64,000 bases of DNA. Source: Frankiales bacterium (GTDB lineage Bacteria > Actinomycetota > Actinomycetes > S36-B12 > CAIYMF01). Location: positions 33,926 through 97,925 of the forward strand of contig WGLY01000022.1 in the NCBI GenBank assembly GCA_016125335.1, read 5' to 3'. The translations under genes and the position numbers were made by a program. Under the pieces are notes generated by a model, which saw only the letters and a list, made by a program, of their open reading frames with translations, was not told the origin of the DNA and did no database searches. Below, one piece after another: positions 58,025 to 64,000 of the stretch (the stretch's first letter is position 1; every line of letters begins with the position of its first letter).

Positions 58025-59260
58025 TCACACCGTCTCGGCGGGGGCGTGGGCGATGTGCGCGAGCTGGCGCCACACGAGCGCGAGCGTGAGGCCGGAGCCC
58101 ACGAACGCGAACCAGAAGGGCGCGGTCAGCCCCCAGGTGCTCGCCAGCCAGCCGCCGATCGCCTGCCCGATCACGAGCCCGCCGAACAGGCCGACCATGT
58201 ACACGCTCGCGACCCGGCCCTGGAGCTCGGTGGGCACCACCCGCTGGCGCACCGTCTGCGACACCGTGCCCCACACGAACGCGTAGGCGCCGAACACGAC
58301 CATGATCGCGATCGCCACGGCACCGGACGTGGTGAGCGCGAGGGACAGGTGCGTGAGCACCTCCAGCAGCAGGCAGACGCGCATGACCGTCGCCAGCGCC
58401 ACGTGCCGCTCGATCCAGCCGTACGACGACGTGCCCGCGATGCCGCCGACGGCGGCCGCCGTGGTGAGCAGGCCGAACCCGATCTCGCCCATGTGCAGGT
58501 GGTCGAGCGAGTAGAGCACCAGCACCGACCACGCGGCGCCCCAGGTGATGTTGAAGACCAGGATCACCAGGGCGAGGGTGCGCACCGCTGCGTGGTGCAG
58601 CAGCCAGCGCACGCCCTCCGCGATGTCGCGCAGCACGTGGGACTGGGAGGTGTCGCGCACCGCGCCGGGCGGCGTCACGATCCGCGACACGAGCAGCACC
58701 GCGAGGGACACGCACACCACCTGCGTGACGAACGGCCACACCATCCCGGCGGCGAACAGGAACGCGCCCACGGGCGGGCCGACGATCTGGTTGGCCACCA
58801 GGAAGCTGCCCTGGAAGCGGGCGTTGCCCACACCGAGGTCCGCCGGCTTCACCAGCATCGGCAGCAGGGTGGACGACGTCGTGTCCGCGAACACCTCGGC
58901 GACGCCGAGCAGCAGCATCGCGACGAGCACCACCGTGATGTCGACCCGGTCGGTGAGGATCGCGCCGCACAGCACCGCGACCACGACGGCGCGCGAGCCG
59001 TCAGCGACCATCACGAGCAGCCGGCGGTCGACCCGGTCCGCGATGGCGCCGGCGTAGAGGCCGAGGAGGAGCCACGGCAGCCGCTGGAGCAGGCCCGCCA
59101 TCGCGACGAGGAACGCGTCGTGGGTCTGCGAGGCGACCAGCAGCGGGCCGGCCGCCAGCGCGATGCCGTCGCCGAGGTTCGCGACCGTGTTCGAGGAGAG
59201 CAGCCACCGGAAGCTCGACCCCATCCGCGGGGGTGCGACCCGGTCGACGAGCGTGCTCAC
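58025..59260 (-). CDS. MFS exporter, EntS-like
   Basis: The protein is 411 aa with 12 hydrophobic segments and the EntS/DHA3-type features: SSNTVANLGDGIALAAGPLLVAS in TM1, LYAGAIADRVDRRLLVMVADGSRA (loop 2-3 motif), and a repeated GWIERH after TM8. Homologues export siderophores or macrolides. The predicted ATG at 59260 precedes MSTLVDRVAPPRMG. It runs toward the carboxyltransferase promoter, but the latter begins at the end of this gene. Substrate unknown. Confidence 0.86.
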   Translation of the reverse strand: MSTLVDRVAPPRMGSSFRWLLSSNTVANLGDGIALAAGPLLVASQTHDAFLVAMAGLLQRLPWLLLGLYAGAIADRVDRRLLVMVADGSRAVVVAVLCGAILTDRVDITVVLVAMLLLGVAEVFADTTSSTLLPMLVKPADLGVGNARFQGSFLVANQIVGPPVGAFLFAAGMVWPFVTQVVCVSLAVLLVSRIVTPPGAVRDTSQSHVLRDIAEGVRWLLHHAAVRTLALVILVFNITWGAAWSVLVLYSLDHLHMGEIGFGLLTTAAAVGGIAGTSSYGWIERHVALATVMRVCLLLEVLTHLSLALTTSGAVAIAIMVVFGAYAFVWGTVSQTVRQRVVPTELQGRVASVYMVGLFGGLVIGQAIGGWLASTWGLTAPFWFAFVGSGLTLALVWRQLAHIAHAPAETV

Positions 59261-59417
59261 GAGGACGGGAGGCTACGCCCCGGCCCGCACACACGTCGCC
59301 CGTGTTGCGGCTGGGCGGACGGCGGGGCGCCGGGCTCCGCACGCGCGTCGCCGACGTCGCACGGCGCCGAGGTCCGGCCGCCGGGCGCACCGCCTGCGGC
59401 CGAGCACAGCTGCGACG

Positions 59418-59423
59418 TACTGT
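59418..59423 (+). promoter_or_regulatory. -10 element TACTGT of a leaderless promoter
   Basis: TACTGT (59418-59423) is followed by six bases and the ATG at 59430, with no ribosome-binding site. Fits a leaderless transcript. Confidence 0.55.
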
Positions 59424-59429
59424 CCCGGC

Positions 59430-60449
59430 ATGGACCCGGTCGCGGCGCTGCGTCGTGCGGCGTTCCTGCTCGAGCGGGAGAACGCCGAGTCCTACCGCGT
59501 GCAGGCCTACCGCAAGGCGGCGGCCGCGCTCGAGACGGTCGGCGCCGAGGAGGTGCGCCGGCGCATCGCCCACGGCACGCTCACCGAGCTGCCCGGGGTG
59601 GGCCCGAAGACCGCGGCCGTGGCGGCCGAGGCCGTGGACGGCGCGACGCCGGCGTACATCCTCGACCTCGAGGCCCGGCCCGGGCCCGCCGACTCCCTCG
59701 ACGACGCCGGTCGCGCGTTCCTCGCGGCGGTCCGGGGCGACTGCCACACCCACAGCGACTGGAGCGACGGCGGCAGCCCGCCGCAGGAGATGGCCGAGGC
59801 GTGCGCGGCGCTCGGTCACGAGTGGACCGTGCTCACCGACCACAGCCCGCGCCTCACCGTGGCCCGAGGGCTCACCCGAGAGCGGCTCGAGCGCCAGCTC
59901 GACCTCGTGGAGCGGATCAACGCCGAGCTCGCCCCCTTCCGCTACCTCACCGGCATCGAGGTCGACATCAACGAGGACGGCACCCTCGACCAGGACGACG
60001 ACCTGCTGGCCCGGCTCGACGTCGTCGTGGCCAGCGTGCACTCCAAGCTGCGCTCCCCCTCGGAACCGATGACGCGCCGGATGGTCGCGGCGATCGCGAA
60101 CCCGCACGTCGACGTGCTCGGCCACTGCACCGGCCGGATGGTCGCGGGCAGCCGGAAGCGGCCCGAGTCGGAGTTCGACGTCGACATCGTCATCGAGGCC
60201 TGCCGCCGGTTCGACGTCGCGCTCGAGATCAACAGCCGCCCCGAGCGGCTCGACCCGCCGCGGCGGATCCTGCGCGCCGCCGTCGAGGCGGACCTGCTGC
60301 TCGCGCTCGACACCGACGCGCACGCGCCCGGCCAGCTCGACTGGCAGGCCAACGGCGTGGCGCGCGCCGTGGAGTGCGGCGTCGACCCCGACCGCGTGGT
60401 GACCACCTGGGACGTCGACCGGCTCCTGGCGTGGACCGCGTCACGCTGA
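59430..60449 (+). CDS. HhH-PHP domain protein (PolX-type phosphoesterase without a polymerase domain)
   Basis: The protein is 339 aa. An N-terminal helix-hairpin-helix (LLERENAESYRVQAYRKAAAAL, then LTELPGVGPKTAAVAAEAV) as in DNA polymerase X, followed by a PHP phosphoesterase domain: DCHTHSDWSDGG, VLTDHS, GIEVDI, VVASVHSKL, LGHCTGR, LEINSRP and ALDTDAHAPGQ. Nine metal ligand segments are intact. The nucleotidyltransferase domain seen in full PolX is absent. It may act on DNA ends or nucleotides in repair. The start follows a TACTGT -10 by six bases. Confidence 0.87.
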   Translation: MDPVAALRRAAFLLERENAESYRVQAYRKAAAALETVGAEEVRRRIAHGTLTELPGVGPKTAAVAAEAVDGATPAYILDLEARPGPADSLDDAGRAFLAAVRGDCHTHSDWSDGGSPPQEMAEACAALGHEWTVLTDHSPRLTVARGLTRERLERQLDLVERINAELAPFRYLTGIEVDINEDGTLDQDDDLLARLDVVVASVHSKLRSPSEPMTRRMVAAIANPHVDVLGHCTGRMVAGSRKRPESEFDVDIVIEACRRFDVALEINSRPERLDPPRRILRAAVEADLLLALDTDAHAPGQLDWQANGVARAVECGVDPDRVVTTWDVDRLLAWTASR

Positions 60450-60533
60450 CGCGGCGGGGCACCGCCGTCGCGGAAGGAAGCCGGCGGTGCGACGGTTGGT
60501 GCCTGTGACACCGGCGCCGACCCCGGAGGAGCC

Positions 60534-61523
60534 ATGACCGTCCCGCTGTCGATCCTCGACCTCGCCCCCGTCGCCCCCGGGCAGGCGGTGGGCGACAGCC
60601 TCGCGCGCAGCGTGGAGCTGGCCCGGGCGGCGGAGGCCGCCGGCTACCGGCGGGTCTGGTACGCCGAGCACCACAACATGCCGCGGATCGCGTCCGCCGC
60701 CACGAGCGTGCTCATCGCGCACGTCGCCGCGCACACCTCGACGATCCGCCTGGGCGCAGGCGGCGTCATGCTGCCCAACCACTCGCCGCTCACGATCGCC
60801 GAGCAGTTCGGCACGCTGGAGTCGCTGCACCCCGGCCGCATCGACCTCGGCCTCGGCCGCGCGCCCGGGTCCGACCAGGCCACGACGTACGCGCTGCGCC
60901 GCGACCCGCGCTCGGCCGAGCAGTTCCCGCAGGACGTGCAGGAGCTCCAGGCGTTCCTCGGCGACGAGACGCTGGTGCCCGGCGTGTACGCCACGCCTGG
61001 TCGCGGCACCCGCGTGCCGCTCTACGTCCTCGGCTCGTCGATGTTCGGGGCGCAGCTGGCAGCCTTGCTCGGTCTGCCCTACGCCTTCGCCTCGCACTTC
61101 GCGCCGGAGCTGCTCGAGCCCGCGGTGGCGCTCTACCGGCGCGAGTTCCGCCCGTCGGCGCAGCTGGCCGAGCCCTACGTGATCGCGGGGGTCAACGTGG
61201 TGGCCGCGCAGGACGCCGACGACGCGCACGCCCAGCTGCACCAGACCCTGCTGCTGCGGGTGCGCGCCTTCCTCGGCCGGGGCCAGCGCTGGACCGACGA
61301 GGAGGCCGAGGCCGTGCTCGCCTCCCCGCAGGGGCGCCAGATCGCGCACATGCTCACCTACGCGGCCGTGGGCACGCCCGGCGAGGTGGTCGACTACCTC
61401 GAGGGGTTCACCAAGACCGCCGACGCCGACGAGCTCATCACGGCGCACCAGTCGCCTGATGCGGACGCACGGCTGCGCTCGGTGCGCCTGCTCGCGGACG
61501 CCGCGGGGCTCCGCGCGGCGTGA
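60534..61523 (+). CDS. LLM-class flavin-dependent oxidoreductase
   Basis: The protein is 329 aa, a luciferase-like TIM barrel of the MsnO8 group: [75 protein letters not shown] are characteristic. Uses FMNH2 or F420 for small-molecule oxidation; which flavin cannot be told. The ATG at 60534 follows GGAGGAGCC. It is 84 bases after the HhH-PHP gene, same strand. Confidence 0.9.
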   Translation: MTVPLSILDLAPVAPGQAVGDSLARSVELARAAEAAGYRRVWYAEHHNMPRIASAATSVLIAHVAAHTSTIRLGAGGVMLPNHSPLTIAEQFGTLESLHPGRIDLGLGRAPGSDQATTYALRRDPRSAEQFPQDVQELQAFLGDETLVPGVYATPGRGTRVPLYVLGSSMFGAQLAALLGLPYAFASHFAPELLEPAVALYRREFRPSAQLAEPYVIAGVNVVAAQDADDAHAQLHQTLLLRVRAFLGRGQRWTDEEAEAVLASPQGRQIAHMLTYAAVGTPGEVVDYLEGFTKTADADELITAHQSPDADARLRSVRLLADAAGLRAA

Positions 61524-61535
61524 GGCCGCGCGCGG

Positions 61536-61751
61536 TCACAGCCGCGAGTTGAGGTACTCCGGGCCGTCTCCGTCGGAGACGCGGTCGAAGCTGCCGGCCA
61601 TCCGCTCGTCGTCCAGCGCGGGCGCGCCCGACACGGTCTGGGCCACGACGCCGACGACGTGGTGCGCCACGGCCGTGGCGACGACGCTGCCGAGCAGCGC
61701 GATGCGCACGAGCCGGCGACCCTGCGCGACGGCGACGACGGGGATCGTCAT
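61536..61751 (-). CDS. Small membrane-associated protein of unknown function
   Basis: The ORF encodes 71 aa. A hydrophobic segment (LVRIALLGSVVATAVAHHVVGVVA, about 13-36) is likely a single membrane helix, followed by a charged tail DDERMAGSFDRVSDGDGPEYL. No family is recognised. It is supported as a gene by a strong ribosome-binding site GAGGAGG at the right distance from ATG 61751. It overlaps no other gene, and its stop lies 12 bases beyond the LLM gene stop (convergent). Confidence 0.6.
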   Translation of the reverse strand: MTIPVVAVAQGRRLVRIALLGSVVATAVAHHVVGVVAQTVSGAPALDDERMAGSFDRVSDGDGPEYLNSRL

Positions 61752-61857
61752 GGCGCCTCCTCACGGTGGCGGGGACGTGTCCCCTACGTGATCGGCACGC
61801 CGGACGCCGGACTGAGGCCTTCGGCCGCTCGGATCGCCGGAACGGCGGTGCCCGGCG

Positions 61858-62229
61858 TCAGCCCGAGAGGACGTCGCCCCGCACGACGCGGGGGTCGTCG
61901 GCGCGCAGTCGGCCGGTCTCCCACTCGCGGTAGTCGGTGGTGGCCCGCAGCAGGCTCGCGACCAGCCACGCCGCGACGGCGGCGTCGTCGAGCAGGCCCG
62001 GGATGGTGAGCACGGCCTCCGGCAGCAGGTCGACCGGCGAGACCACGTAGAGCACGGCCAGCACCATGAGGAGCAGCCGGCGCTTGCTCAGACCGTCGTA
62101 GCGGCCGCTCAGCACGTCGCGCACGAGGCGCGGCAGCGAGGCCAGCCGTGCGCCGACTCCGCTGGGACCCTCGTCCATCGCCGCGGCCGCGGCCGCCGCT
62201 GCGGCCGCCCTGCGTCCCCTGCTCGCCAT
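61858..62229 (-). CDS. DUF1232 (YkvA-like) membrane protein
   Basis: The protein is 123 aa. After an Ala-rich head, LLLMVLAVLYVVSPVDLLPEAVLTIPGLLDDAAVAAWL carries the DUF1232 signature, YVVSPVDLLPE with an immediate D-D pair, and one or two membrane helices. Function is unknown. ATG 62229 follows GGGAGGGGGACGTC; a longer frame extends 25 codons but lacks support. Divergence from no gene; the next gene on the strand is the lipid kinase 107 bases away. Confidence 0.8.
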   Translation of the reverse strand: MASRGRRAAAAAAAAAAMDEGPSGVGARLASLPRLVRDVLSGRYDGLSKRRLLLMVLAVLYVVSPVDLLPEAVLTIPGLLDDAAVAAWLVASLLRATTDYREWETGRLRADDPRVVRGDVLSG

Positions 62230-62335
62230 GACGTCCCCCTCCCGTGGGTGCTCCGATCCGACGCCGGAGCCGGGCCCGTGGTTCCCGGGCCGCCCCGCGC
62301 CCACACCGGCCGGCGGCGTCGGGACCTCCCGTCGC

Positions 62336-63238
62336 TCAGGAGCCGTCCGGCTCCGGTGCGCACACCTCGAGGCAGCTCGGCCGGACGCCGAACCGCACCG
62401 AGCGCCGGTCGTCCACGAGGTCGCCGTCGACCTCCGCGGGCAGCGGTCGCGGCCAGGTGACGCGCAGGTCGCGCGCCCGCAGCACGCGCATCGACGTCGC
62501 CTCCGGGCGGCTGCCCCGCAGCACCGAGGTGCCCAGCCGCAGCCAGTCGCGCACCGTGCGCGCGGTCAGCACGGCCACGTGCATGCGGCCGTCGGAGGCG
62601 TCGGCGTCCGGCAGCAGCTCGAGGCCACCGGTGAGGGTGCCCACGTTGCCGACCACGACGCCCACGGCGCGCATGCTGTGCCGCGCGCCGTCGGCCTCCA
62701 GCCGCACCCGGTGCGCCCGGGCCCGGCGCACCGCCCGGGCACCGGCCACGGCGTAGGCGGCCCAGCCGGCGAGGTCCTTGAGGTCGTCCGAGGTCTCCTC
62801 GAACATCAGCGCGTCGAGGCCGGTGCCCGCCATCACCACGTACGCCGTGCCGTCGAGCTCGAGGACGTCGATCGCCCGGTGCGGCCCGGCGGCGAGCAGC
62901 TCCACCGCCGGCCCGAGGTCGAGCGGGACGTCGAGGTTGCGGGCCAGCAGGTTGCCAGTGCCCGCGGGCAGCAGCCCCAGGACGGCGTCGAGCTCGCAGA
63001 GCACCGCGGCGCAGGCGCGCACCGTGCCGTCGCCGCCCTGCGCGACCACGAGGTCCGCGCCGTCGGCGACGGCCTGCTTGGCCATGCCCTCGCCCGGGTC
63101 GTCCTGCGTCGTCTCGTACCAGCGTGGCGCGGGCAGGCCGTGACGCTCGAAGAGGGTCTCGACCTCGGCCCGGTTGCCGCCGGCGTCCACCTTGGTCGGG
63201 TTGACGACGATCGCCACGGAGCTCCACGGGCTGGGCAT
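62336..63238 (-). CDS. Diacylglycerol kinase-family lipid kinase
   Basis: The protein is 300 aa, DAGK_cat fold. It opens VAIVVNPTKVDAGGNRAE and contains the ATP-binding signature VVAQGGDGTVRACAAVL and GLLPAGTGNLLARNLDVPLD, then the C-terminal beta-sandwich. It phosphorylates diacylglycerol, sphingolipid-like or carotenoid-like lipids; substrate is not determined. The chosen start is ATG 63238 (MPSPWSSVAI). A methionine context with upstream GGTGACC is weak. Confidence 0.9.
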   Translation of the reverse strand: MPSPWSSVAIVVNPTKVDAGGNRAEVETLFERHGLPAPRWYETTQDDPGEGMAKQAVADGADLVVAQGGDGTVRACAAVLCELDAVLGLLPAGTGNLLARNLDVPLDLGPAVELLAAGPHRAIDVLELDGTAYVVMAGTGLDALMFEETSDDLKDLAGWAAYAVAGARAVRRARAHRVRLEADGARHSMRAVGVVVGNVGTLTGGLELLPDADASDGRMHVAVLTARTVRDWLRLGTSVLRGSRPEATSMRVLRARDLRVTWPRPLPAEVDGDLVDDRRSVRFGVRPSCLEVCAPEPDGS

Positions 63239-63341
63239 GGGTCACCTGCGGTCTCGTCGGGGTCTGGGGCGGCCGCTGACTACCCCGGTGCCGCTGCCCG
63301 GAAACCCTCGCGATCACGGCCTCGCGGGCTGCCGGTGCGCC

Positions 63342-63347
63342 TAGGGT
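63342..63347 (+). promoter_or_regulatory. -10 element TAGGGT of a leaderless promoter
   Basis: TAGGGT (63342-63347) is followed by six bases and the GTG at 63354; there is no ribosome-binding site. Good match to the leaderless pattern. Confidence 0.6.
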
Positions 63348-63353
63348 GCGCAC

Positions 63354-63749
63354 GTGGCGCGGGTGCGGTCGGTGGGCGTGGCGGTGTACGCGCTGGACGT
63401 GGACCGGGTGGCGGCGTTCTACGCCGCGGTTCTCGGCCTCGAGGTGGCCGAGCGCGCCGAGGGGTACGCGGTGGTGCGGGGCGAGCAGTGCGAGGTGGCC
63501 GTGGTCGCCATCCCGGCCGCGATCGCCGCCGGCATCGAGATCGCCGACCCGCCCGAGGTGCGCGAGTCGACACCGCTCAAGCCCGTGCTGCTCGTGCCAT
63601 CGCTCGACGCCGCCGACCTCGTCGTGCGCGCCGGCGGTGCGCTCGCGCCGGGTGCGCGCCCCTGGGAGTTCGGCGGCCTGCGTCGCCTCGACGTCGTGGA
63701 CCCCGAGGGCAACGTCGTGCAGCTCGCCGAGGTCGCGGCCGCGGACTGA
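63354..63749 (+). CDS. VOC-family protein
   Basis: The protein is 131 aa: VGVAVYALDVDRVAAFYAAVLGLEVAE is the first VOC repeat and GGLRRLDVVDPEGNVVQLAEV the second, with terminal Glu in QLAE as metal ligand candidate; the first repeat lacks an obvious His ligand. Function cannot be assigned. GTG 63354 is defined by the leaderless promoter. A perfect palindromic terminator begins 19 bases after its stop. Confidence 0.78.
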   Translation: MARVRSVGVAVYALDVDRVAAFYAAVLGLEVAERAEGYAVVRGEQCEVAVVAIPAAIAAGIEIADPPEVRESTPLKPVLLVPSLDAADLVVRAGGALAPGARPWEFGGLRRLDVVDPEGNVVQLAEVAAAD

Positions 63750-63767
63750 TCGGCACCGTCACGGCAC

Positions 63768-63789
63768 CGCCGGGATGCGCATCCCGGCG
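63768..63789 (+). terminator. Palindromic hairpin after VOC gene
   Basis: CGCCGGGATGC and GCATCCCGGCG (63768-63789) are perfect 11-bp arms, giving a stem of about nine pairs with a GCGC loop. It directly abuts the next inverted repeat. Confidence 0.65.
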
Positions 63790-63805
63790 TCCACAGCCTG
63801 TGGAC
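63789..63805. repeat. 17-bp inverted repeat with DnaA-box-like halves
   Basis: GTCCACAG (63789-63796), C, CTGTGGAC (63798-63805) pair perfectly. The minus strand at 63799-63807 reads CTGTCCACA, one mismatch from the high-GC actinobacterial DnaA-box TTGTCCACA; the plus strand GCGTCCACA matches less well. It may be a regulatory site for the gene starting at 63921. Confidence 0.4.
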
Positions 63806-63847
63806 AGCGGATCGGTGAAATCCCTTGGAAATACTGGGGATTAGGGG

Positions 63848-63876
63848 TTGTGGCTGTCGGTGGTCTCGGGTAGCAT
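63848..63876 (+). promoter_or_regulatory. Promoter of the last gene
   Basis: -35 TTGTGG (63848-63853), a 17-bp spacer and -10 TAGCAT (63871-63876); transcription would begin near 63883 with a leader of about 38 nt and strong Shine-Dalgarno AGGAGGTG. Upstream AATCCC/GGGATT inverted repeat around 63819-63842 adds possible regulation. Confidence 0.65.
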
Positions 63877-63920
63877 TCCTACATCCATCCGAAACCAGCC
63901 GGACCCGTAGGAGGTGCCCG

Positions 63921-64000
63921 ATGACCGCCGTCGACGACCGGGACACCACCCCCTCGTTCGGCCCGGTGGGCCTCGGGTTCCACCCGGACTGGGACGTGCA
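63921..64000 (+). CDS. 5' end of a gene of unknown function, truncated by window
   Basis: ATG 63921 follows AGGAGGTGCCCG, a very strong ribosome-binding site, and 26 codons are visible: MTAVDDRDTTPSFGPVGLGF then HPDWDV. No family is recognised from this short piece. It has its own well-formed promoter and is preceded by two inverted repeats, so it is likely the first gene of a regulated operon. Confidence 0.75.
   Translation, partial: MTAVDDRDTTPSFGPVGLGFHPDWDV

Noticed and set aside
1..64000. CRISPR arrays, IS elements or prophage modules
   Set aside because: No evenly spaced direct repeats, transposase or phage structural genes were seen on either strand.

Overview
The window is about 64 kb of very GC-rich DNA with dense, short-gapped genes, frequent GTG starts, many GTGA/ATGA stop-start overlaps and TANNNT -10 elements. 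The gene content (MarR regulators, Ku with a split LigD, an actinobacterial-type glucosamine kinase-like gene, PAC2 protein, TreX-TreY-TreZ) points to a high-GC Actinomycetota chromosome. I cannot place the genus from sequence alone. No plasmid, prophage or transposase gene was recognised, and there is no CRISPR array.

Layout. 1-8.3 kb: amino-acid or amine oxidation genes (FAD oxidoreductase, aldehyde dehydrogenase), a ThDP decarboxylase-like enzyme, a DEAD-box helicase, a P-loop ATPase, a VOC protein and a fatty acyl-CoA ligase. 8.3-10.8 kb: a cupin gene behind a promoter with two MarR-type operators, a MarR gene preceded by a leaderless 9-codon ORF, and an MFS exporter. 10.9-15.1 kb: two tandem peptidase-S51-like genes (the first fused to a cysteinyl-tRNA-synthetase-like tail), a PAC2 protein overlapping a zinc-ribbon gene, and a CPBP protease. 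15.4-17.6 kb: ornithine aminotransferase and a duplicated SemiSWEET-type transporter, separated by a perfect 24-bp palindrome on a promoter. 17.8-21.4 kb: a coupled glycosyltransferase / glucosamine kinase-like / SIS operon. 21.6-31 kb: 4CL-like ligase, a divergent MMPL pump and MarR pair with two 13-bp operators, a PLP lyase, GNAT, two NAD-binding enzymes and a ketoglutarate-semialdehyde dehydrogenase. 31-34 kb: NHEJ module. 34-39.7 kb: Rieske oxygenase, small protein, ferredoxin reductase, SulP carrier, lipoprotein. 39.8 kb: tRNA-Lys. 40.3-46.7 kb: trehalose synthesis from glycogen. 46.8-58 kb, all on the minus strand: acyl-CoA ligase, class III aminotransferase, a GT2 synthase with a secreted GH18/CBM protein, and a carboxyltransferase / acyl-CoA ligase / SnoaL operon behind an operator-bearing promoter. 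58-64 kb: MFS, HhH-PHP protein, LLM oxidoreductase, small membrane proteins, lipid kinase, VOC protein and the start of a new gene.

Together these describe a metabolically flexible soil-type heterotroph with much acyl-CoA activation (four ANL ligases), aldehyde oxidation and two class III aminotransferases. The least ordinary items are the S51/CysRS-tail fusion pair, the GT2-GH18 surface-polysaccharide pair, the glucosamine kinase operon, and several well-formed operator/promoter architectures that can be read directly from the DNA.
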